This document shows, piece after piece, positions 59,201 through 64,000 of a stretch of DNA of 64,000 bases. This stretch comes from Olsenella sp. An290 (GTDB taxonomy: Bacteria; Actinomycetota; Coriobacteriia; Coriobacteriales; Atopobiaceae). The stretch spans positions 1-64,000 of the forward strand of contig NZ_NFIU01000006.1 in NCBI RefSeq assembly GCF_002159535.1, in the 5' to 3' direction. The notes under the pieces were generated by a model. It was not told where the DNA came from and ran no database searches. It saw only the letters and a list, made by a program, of their open reading frames with translations. The stretch's first letter is position 1. Each line of letters begins with the position of its first letter. The translations under genes were made by a program, and so were the position numbers.

Positions 59201-61893
59201 ACCTTGACGGTGATGGTGCCAGCGGTCTTGCCCGCGCGGACAATGCCCACGAGCTGACCGGCCTGGGCGGCACGGTTGTCGTCGCGATAGGACTGGAAGT
59301 CGGCCTGGACGCCGTTGTCCACGCCCGCGAGCTCGCCCGCGCCGGAGACCTCAAAGGTCACCTTGTCGGTGGCGTCGGCAACGATGTTGCCCTTGGCGTC
59401 CTTGATGGAGACGGTGACGTAGGCAAGGTCGTCGCCGTTGGCGGTAATGCCGTCGGCGTTGTAGGTGACCTCGGCGTCGAGCTGGGTGGCCTCACCCGTG
59501 GTGGACACGCTCTGGCGGCCCTGCCACGCGGTGGTGTCGGAGGTGTCGATGGGGTTGCCGGACTCGTCGAGCGCCACGGCCTTGAGGGTGCCCTCCTCGT
59601 AGGGGACGCTCCACGTGAAGTAGAGGCCCGTGTCGGAGTTGGCGTTGTTCTTGTCGATCTGGTAGGTGAAGCCAGCCTCGGTGGTGACGGTCTTGAAGGA
59701 CTTGGCCGCGCCGACCTCCTTCTCCTGGCCGTCGGGCGTCACGAGGACGAGCTTGGCACCGGGGGCGTCCGTGTAGACGACGACCTCGATGTTGCCATTG
59801 TTGTCCTTCTTGACGAAGCCGCTGTCGTCGCTCCAGGCGGGCAGCACGTGGAGCGTGTGGACGTCCTCGTTCCACTGGCTCTGATAGAAGTAGTAGGAGT
59901 CCTTGGGCAGGCCCGCGGTGTCCACGATGCCGAAGAAGGAGTTCTTGGGCGAGGGGTTGCCGTTCACAAAGCCGGCGCCGGTGCCGTTGTTGGGCGTGGG
60001 CTCGCCGAGGTAGTCAAAGCCGGTCCACACGAAGGTTCCGCCGATGAAGTCGCGCTTGATGACCTCGTACCACGCGGAGGAGGCGGTGGCGCCCCAACCC
60101 ACGGCGGACTTGTCGTAGGACGTGAGCATCTTGTCGGAATTGAGCTGCTGGCTGCCGGTGACGTTGTAGACGCCGCGGCTGTTGACGGCCGAGGCGGTCT
60201 CGGAGCCATACAGGAGCCAGTCGGAGTGCTGGCTGTGAATGCTGTCGTAGTTGGCGCCGCTGCAGTAGTTGAGGCCCACGATGCCGTCGGCGGCGGCGAT
60301 GCCGGCCGGGTTCTGCGCGGTACCGCCACCCTTGATGTTGTTGTCGCCCTGGGTCACGGGGCGGGTGGCGTCAAGGGCCTTGGTCCAAGAAATGAGGTTG
60401 GACTGGATCTGGGGCAGGTTGGCGACGCCGCTCGTGCCCTCGGTGACCTCGTTGCCGAGCGACCACATGATGACGGACGGCGCGTTGATGTCGCGGCGCA
60501 CGGTCTCCTGGAGGTCATACTGCGCCCAGGTCATGCTGGCCTCGGCGTTGATGAGCTCGGTCTCGCCGATCGTCTGGCTGAAGAAGCGGGAGTAGTCGTA
60601 GGTGTTGCCGTTCTTGGCGGCGGTCCAGCCGTCGAAGAACTCCTCGATGACCAGGATGCCGTGCTCGTTGCAGACCTCGACGAACTCCTCGGCGTAGGGG
60701 TTGTGCGTGGCGCGGATGGCGTTCACGCCCATGTTCTTGAGGATGAGCACCTGGCGCTCGATGGCGTCGCGCGTGCTGACGGAGCCGAGCGCGCCCTGGT
60801 CGTGGTGCATGCTCACGCCCTTGAGCTTGACGCGCTCGCCGTTGAGCGAGAAGCCCTGCTGGTCAAAGGAGAAGTAGCGGTAGCCGAAGGTGGTGTCGTA
60901 GGTGTCCACGACCTCCCCCGCGACCTTGACCTCGGTGCGCGCCGTGTAGAGCGCGGGGTTGTCAAAGCCCCAGAGGGAGGGGCTGTCCACCTGAACGCTC
61001 GCCTCGAGGGAGGCCGTGGCGCCGGCCTCGACCGTGGTGGAGGTGGTGGTGGTGCCCACGCTCTGGCCGCTCGCGTCGAGGATCGTCTGGACGACCTCGG
61101 CCTCCACGGCCGCGTCGCCGCTGTTCTCGAGCGTGGTGGCGAGGTTGGTGGTGCCGTCGCCGGACGCGAGGTTCGGCGTGGTCACCACGACGCCGTCCTT
61201 GGCCACGTGGACCGGGTCGGTGATGACGAGGTCGACGTCGCGGCCGATGCCCGAGCCGGAGTACCAGCGCGAGGACGGGGTCTGGTGGTTCACCTTCACC
61301 GCGATGACGTTCTCGCCGCCGTAGTTGAGGTACTCGGTGATGTCAAACGAGAAGGGCGAGTAGCCGTAGGGGTGCGTGCCGAGCTCGTGGCCGTTCGCCC
61401 AGACCGTCGCGTCCATGTAGACGCCGTCGAAGTCAAGGCGGACGGTCTTGCCCTCAAGGTCGGCGGAGACGTCAAAGCTCTTGCGGTACCAGCCGATGCC
61501 GCCGAGCTTGTAGCCGCTCTCGGCCTCGCCGGCGGAGGTGTAGTCCTGGTCGATGCTGTAGTCGTGCGGAAGGTCCACGTTCTCCCAGGAGGAGTCGTTG
61601 AAGACCTCGGCCTCGGCGCCGCTCACGTCGCCCAGGTTGAACTTCCAGTTGTCGTTGAAGTTCTGGGTGCGGATGGTGGGGTCGCTCACGGAGTTGATGT
61701 AGACGACCTCGGGGGTCGACTCCATCTGCGTGGTCGACTGCGAGCGCAGCGTGGGCGAGAGCCCTGCCGCAAGCGCCGCCGTCGCCGGCGTGCCGAGCGC
61801 AAGCGCGCCCGCGAGCGCTACGCCGAGGGCGTAGCGGAACCGCCTGCCGCGCCCTCCCTGGGCCCCGCACGCCTTGGTGCCGGATGCTGCCAT
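56209..61893 (-). CDS. Giant cell-wall-anchored GH2 beta-galactosidase
   Basis: A 1,894-residue secreted enzyme. Residues 1-43 are a signal peptide with an RRFR start. Residues 75-235 are the GH2 sugar-binding domain and 240-345 the Ig-like domain. Residues 350-640 are the TIM barrel, with acid/base Glu482 in MWSLGNEV and nucleophile Glu565 in GSETAS, as in BgaA/BbgIII-type beta-galactosidases. C-terminal to it are Ig-like and F5/8C-like modules (about 1,090-1,195 and 1,341-1,488), two Big_3-like repeats (about 1,580-1,750), one FIVAR, a Pro/Gly stalk, and VPETGD with an RRRR tail. AAGGAGG precedes the ATG. Probably removes terminal galactose from surface-bound glycans. Confidence 0.93.
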   Translation of the reverse strand: MAASGTKACGAQGGRGRRFRYALGVALAGALALGTPATAALAAGLSPTLRSQSTTQMESTPEVVYINSVSDPTIRTQNFNDNWKFNLGDVSGAEAEVFNDSSWENVDLPHDYSIDQDYTSAGEAESGYKLGGIGWYRKSFDVSADLEGKTVRLDFDGVYMDATVWANGHELGTHPYGYSPFSFDITEYLNYGGENVIAVKVNHQTPSSRWYSGSGIGRDVDLVITDPVHVAKDGVVVTTPNLASGDGTTNLATTLENSGDAAVEAEVVQTILDASGQSVGTTTTSTTVEAGATASLEASVQVDSPSLWGFDNPALYTARTEVKVAGEVVDTYDTTFGYRYFSFDQQGFSLNGERVKLKGVSMHHDQGALGSVSTRDAIERQVLILKNMGVNAIRATHNPYAEEFVEVCNEHGILVIEEFFDGWTAAKNGNTYDYSRFFSQTIGETELINAEASMTWAQYDLQETVRRDINAPSVIMWSLGNEVTEGTSGVANLPQIQSNLISWTKALDATRPVTQGDNNIKGGGTAQNPAGIAAADGIVGLNYCSGANYDSIHSQHSDWLLYGSETASAVNSRGVYNVTGSQQLNSDKMLTSYDKSAVGWGATASSAWYEVIKRDFIGGTFVWTGFDYLGEPTPNNGTGAGFVNGNPSPKNSFFGIVDTAGLPKDSYYFYQSQWNEDVHTLHVLPAWSDDSGFVKKDNNGNIEVVVYTDAPGAKLVLVTPDGQEKEVGAAKSFKTVTTEAGFTYQIDKNNANSDTGLYFTWSVPYEEGTLKAVALDESGNPIDTSDTTAWQGRQSVSTTGEATQLDAEVTYNADGITANGDDLAYVTVSIKDAKGNIVADATDKVTFEVSGAGELAGVDNGVQADFQSYRDDNRAAQAGQLVGIVRAGKTAGTITVKVTASGMASDTVTIPVAADEGSETGEKTVTAAFFSRYYYVQTGTALTLPEQVEVRYSDGSSASQDVTWDEVTSDQLATPGTFQVTGTVEGTKITASVTVLDGVADLLNYSTATQPGAKPILPDARPAVLADGTILNASFPVSWDEPGEDAYANAGDVVSVTGTANVFGVDLDVTATVRVQEEELVQAGNVGPDALHVVQDEATAANPSDTLEAVIDGSTVIDPNNDGGANESCWSNWSFAQAGGTQSSITIDYATQQRLNEITIYFAEDSGSGRLPSDVKIEASENGTVWTTVDTEATTGTKANSVTPITYRFAPTTGTFWKITVTNSTAATGTNFKPCTMITEIELMKVEGSFATNKTAELASLTVNGVEVPEATLAQGSYSTPALFAEVEAVGADNASVTVLPAENDAIVIVIESEDHATRNTFTINLNEEPTLGPDDASRDYPVDQMTVSAGSEQPGTSEGPVELAFDNDPSTHYHSNWSSLPPFDDLWVEMDLKEPAAIEGLRYLPRQSGGSNGALTEYSVQYYDEASGAWVEAAHETVAYNDKSWQYAEFDEPVTAQKFRIKAVHSFADSGNDKFMSAAEIRLREAASYTDISGAEVAGVPESVEVPSVDAAHPVTIDPETLTVTLDGAELTYGIDYVLGYEDNAAAGTATLIVQGIGSYSGSVTKTFEIVVTSAPEPTVTGISVSAKPSKAIYQVGESLDATGLVLTLAMSDGTTQTVAYSTENAGDFAFEPSTFETAGTTDVTVTYAERTATFTVSVEEPVAPEPTVASIEVKAAPTKTAYQVGDKLDASGLVLSVTYDNGETADVAFDDAAADFAFDITQFNAAGEKTVTVTYGGKTATFSVSVTSSSEPEPEPGTDYAEKIESLIDRNAGLVSTDFSTDSWAAYQAALDAANAVLANPDATAEELEAAYTALNNALIALEPAAEQPGGDEPGTEQPGGSQPSTDKPGTGSTPSGSVPETGDPSAAVGLVATAGAALSGLGAVLSVRRRR

Positions 61894-62019
61894 AGAACCT
61901 CCTTACCATCGCGTCGAGGCAGACTGCCCCTCCGCACAAATGTCGCTAGTGAATCGAGTTTCAGGCATGACGCGCGCGGACGGCGCCTCAAAGGCCGTGG
62001 GCGGCCCCATTGCGCCGAC

Positions 62020-62061
62020 AAACGGTCGTCCCGTTTCCTATGGTATTTGAATCAAATAACC
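62020..62061. promoter_or_regulatory. Two inverted repeats upstream of the GH2 gene
   Basis: TATTTGA-A-TCAAATA with flanking GG/CC (62042-62061) and AAACGG-N5-CCGTTT (62020-62036) lie about 130-170 bp before the GH2 start. They look like operators, perhaps for a sugar-responsive repressor. No regulator gene lies in this part of the window. Confidence 0.45.
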
Positions 62062-62073
62062 ACTTGCTGAAAC

Positions 62074-62105
62074 AAAAAGAGGGGGCGCCCAATGGACGCC
62101 CCCTC
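62074..62105 (-). terminator. Rho-independent terminator of the partial anchored-protein gene
   Basis: On the minus strand GAGGGGGCG pairs with CGCCCCCTC (62097-62105 with 62079-62087), followed by TTTTT (62074-62078). Confidence 0.88.
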
Positions 62106-62119
62106 GCTCCGTACGCTGG

Positions 62120-64000
62120 CTAGCGACGCCTGGATCCCACGCGGCGCGCGCCAAGAAGCGCCATGACTCCCGTGGCCGCCACGAGCCCCGCGGCAAGAGA
62201 CGGGTCGCCGGTCTCGGGAACCGTACCGGACGGACGGCTGCCGGCAGGACGGTCGGAGCCGGGCTTCTCGCCCGCAGCGGGCTGCTCGCCGGTGCCGGGC
62301 TCCTCACCCGTCCCGGGCTCTTCGCCGGTGCCGGGCTCTTCACCGGTACCAGGCTCCTCGCCGCCCGGCTCCTCACCGCCAGGCTCCTCGCCGGTACCCG
62401 GCTCCTCGCCGCCGGCCTCCTCGACGGTGACCGTGAAGAGGGCCGTGAAGCCGCCATAGGTGACGGTGACGTCCTGGTGGCCGACCGTATCGAGCGTCGT
62501 CGGCGAGAACGTGAAGTCGTCGGCGTTGTCCGCGCCGTAGGCCACGGTCTGGGACGTGCCATCGCTCATGGCGAGCGTGAGCACAAGGCCGGTCGGGTCG
62601 AGCGCGTCGCCCTCCGTGTAGAGGGCCCGCGTGGGCGCCGTGGTCACGGAGATGCCCTCGAGCACGGGCTCGGCCACCTCGATCACAAACGGGAACTCGA
62701 CCTCGCCCGTGTAGTTCACGGTGCCGCCGTGGATGCCACGGACCCTGAGGAGCGCCTGCCCCTCCTGCGTGTTGTTCTCGTACGTGAGGATGTAGTCCAC
62801 GCCGTAGGTGAGCTCGGTGCCGTCCGGAAGCGTCACGGAGACGTCCTCGGGCGCGAAGAACGCCGGGTGCTCCGCGTCGACGCGGTCGACCGTGAGGGTC
62901 TCGGGCGCCTTGACCGTGGCGCCGGAGAGGTCGACGGCCTCCTCGGCCTTGCGCAGGCGAATCTCGGCGGCGGACATGAAGATGTCCTGGGTGGTGGTCG
63001 TGGTCTTCACGCCCTTGAGGCGGAAGTACCGGGCCGTCACCGGCTCGTCGAACTCGGCGATCTTCCAGGCGGTGTCGTCGGCCCAGGTGCCGGTGGCAAC
63101 GGTCGTCCAGGTCTGGCCGTCGTCGCTCGCCTCGATGGCGTACTCGAGCACCTTGCCGTTGTTGCCGCCGGACTGGCGCGGCAGGTAGCGCAGGGCGTCG
63201 ATGGCCGCGGGCTCCTCGAGCTCCATGGCCACCCAGAGGTCCTCGCGGGCGGCGCCGTTCCAGGCGGAGTGGTACATGGTGGAGGTGTTGCCGTCAAAGG
63301 CAAGCCTGACGGGACCCTCGCTCGCCCCGCCGTTCAGCTCCTCGCTGCCCGCGGTGGGGGTGATCTTCTCGACCGGGTAGTCGCGGGAGTCGTCCTCGGC
63401 GCTCGGGCCGGAGGACTCCTGCCCGAGGTTGATGACAAAGGTCTCGCGCCTGGTGTGGTCCTCGGACTCCACCACGATCCTCACGACGCCGTCCTGGGCC
63501 GGGAGCACCGTCACGGCGGCGTTGTCCGCGCCCACGGCCTCAACGTCGGCCACGAGGGCGGGGGTGTCAAAGCTTCCGGCCTCGAGCGCGGAGGCGGGGG
63601 CCTCCTGCCCGTTCACGGTGAGGGAGGCCAGGCGGGCGGTGGCGTTGGTGGTGTAGGAGCCCGTCGCGGAGATGAGCTGGATCTCGGAGATGCCCACGCA
63701 CGGGCGGTCCGTGGACTGGACCTCGTCGGAGTTCGTGACCGTGAAGCGCATGAAGACGGCGTTCACCGGGCTGAAGTCGTAGGTGTAGAGCTTGATGTGC
63801 TCGGAGGTCTCCTCCGCGGCGATGGTCTCCTCGTAGGTGACGGGCACCCACGTGCTGCCGTCGCCGGAGACCTCGATCTTGGTGGTGTTGGCCTTGGGGT
63901 AGGCGGCGCTCCAGTCGTCGTCGACAAAGTAGACCTTGGCCTGGCCCACGCCGAGCGAGGTGTTGAGGACGATGGTCACGCTCGAGGTCGTGCCGCCCGA
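62120..64000 (-). CDS. C-terminal part of a fourth wall-anchored (GH2-related) protein
   Basis: The frame is open to the window edge, so only the last 626 residues are seen. They hold an F5/8C-like segment (VYFVDDDWSAAYP, partial), a beta domain (ARLASLTVNGQEAPAS to ETFVINL), a second F5/8C-like module (YHSAWNGAAREDLW to FMSAAEIRLR), an Ig-like strand set, a Big_3-like repeat (VTTAPTRALYTEGDALD) and a repetitive EEPGTG stalk. The end is VPETGD, a hydrophobic stretch and GSRRR. Module order and sequence closely parallel the GH2 C terminus, so the missing catalytic domain is probably a glycoside hydrolase, perhaps another GH2. That is inference. Confidence 0.8.
   Translation of the reverse strand, partial: SGGTTSSVTIVLNTSLGVGQAKVYFVDDDWSAAYPKANTTKIEVSGDGSTWVPVTYEETIAAEETSEHIKLYTYDFSPVNAVFMRFTVTNSDEVQSTDRPCVGISEIQLISATGSYTTNATARLASLTVNGQEAPASALEAGSFDTPALVADVEAVGADNAAVTVLPAQDGVVRIVVESEDHTRRETFVINLGQESSGPSAEDDSRDYPVEKITPTAGSEELNGGASEGPVRLAFDGNTSTMYHSAWNGAAREDLWVAMELEEPAAIDALRYLPRQSGGNNGKVLEYAIEASDDGQTWTTVATGTWADDTAWKIAEFDEPVTARYFRLKGVKTTTTTQDIFMSAAEIRLRKAEEAVDLSGATVKAPETLTVDRVDAEHPAFFAPEDVSVTLPDGTELTYGVDYILTYENNTQEGQALLRVRGIHGGTVNYTGEVEFPFVIEVAEPVLEGISVTTAPTRALYTEGDALDPTGLVLTLAMSDGTSQTVAYGADNADDFTFSPTTLDTVGHQDVTVTYGGFTALFTVTVEEAGGEEPGTGEEPGGEEPGGEEPGTGEEPGTGEEPGTGEEPGTGEQPAAGEKPGSDRPAGSRPSGTVPETGDPSLAAGLVAATGVMALLGARRVGSRRR
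62281..62415. repeat. Coding tandem repeat for the EEPGTG/EEPGG stalk
   Basis: Units of 15 or 18 bp encode about eight runs of GEEPG or GTGEEPG just before the sorting signal. Unit-number changes would alter stalk length without a frameshift, since all units are multiples of three. Confidence 0.7.

Noticed and set aside
56023-62070. A 2,015-codon plus-strand frame opposite the GH2 gene
   Set aside because: Composition is low-complexity Gly/Val/Asp/Arg typical of the antisense of a GC-rich gene. The minus strand has a signal peptide, catalytic residues and a sorting signal.

Overview
The window looks like a chromosome segment of a high-GC Gram-positive bacterium of the Coriobacteriia, most likely Atopobiaceae (Olsenella-like). 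The evidence is the form of the 16S gene (reverse strand, near 4.9 kb), the strong GC bias, actinobacterial gene order (prfA-prmC-tsaC-rpiB-glyA-upp-atp), and giant secreted glycosidases ending in VPxTGD wall-sorting signals. The taxonomic call comes from pattern recognition, not a database search. Almost all genes lie on the minus strand.

Layout. 0-5.2 kb: an rRNA operon on the minus strand (16S-23S-5S) with no tRNA in the spacer. 5.2-9.6 kb: a HAD phosphatase, a decayed AraC regulator with two in-frame amber codons, a phosphohexomutase and galU (UDP-glucose supply), and a DtxR/MntR-type regulator. 9.6-18 kb: murA behind a complete F1Fo ATP synthase operon (atpI-like, B, E, F, H, A, G, D, C). 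18.5-24.1 kb: upp, glyA, rpiB, tsaC, prmC, prfA. 24.3-30.1 kb: an anchored protein of unknown function, rpmE with a twin-hairpin leader, coaX, a degenerate BirA-like protein, a folP-folK fusion and a sirtuin. 30.2-40 kb: patatin, exonuclease III, a PHP phosphatase, an aminotransferase, a small winged-helix regulator, ftsH-hpt-tilS and a YycJ-like metallo-hydrolase.

40.4-64 kb is a glycan-foraging region. It holds two different GH84 enzymes (one NagJ/O-GlcNAcase-like, one mu-toxin/hyaluronidase-like), a 1,894-residue GH2 beta-galactosidase, and the C-terminal part of a fourth anchored protein cut by the window edge. All four end in VPxTGD-hydrophobic-basic tails, so they are predicted to act together on the cell surface against mucin, N-glycan or hyaluronan-type host glycans. 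Between them sit heat-shock genes (hsp20, clpB), a kinase-less PASTA protein and two small genes of unknown function.

The most unusual non-coding structure is at 40176-40355. Four direct copies of a 12-bp core, spaced exactly 19 bp apart, face three inverted copies also spaced exactly 19 bp apart. Other notable elements are a dispersed ~75-bp inverted-repeat family (18.2, 22.9 and 40.0 kb), a HAIR-like operator (8-10 bp arms, 7-bp spacer) before both hsp20 and clpB, twin hairpins with the same apex before rpmE, and a recurring GCGAGAARAACC motif in intergenic DNA. No CRISPR array, prophage, insertion sequence or tRNA gene was seen.
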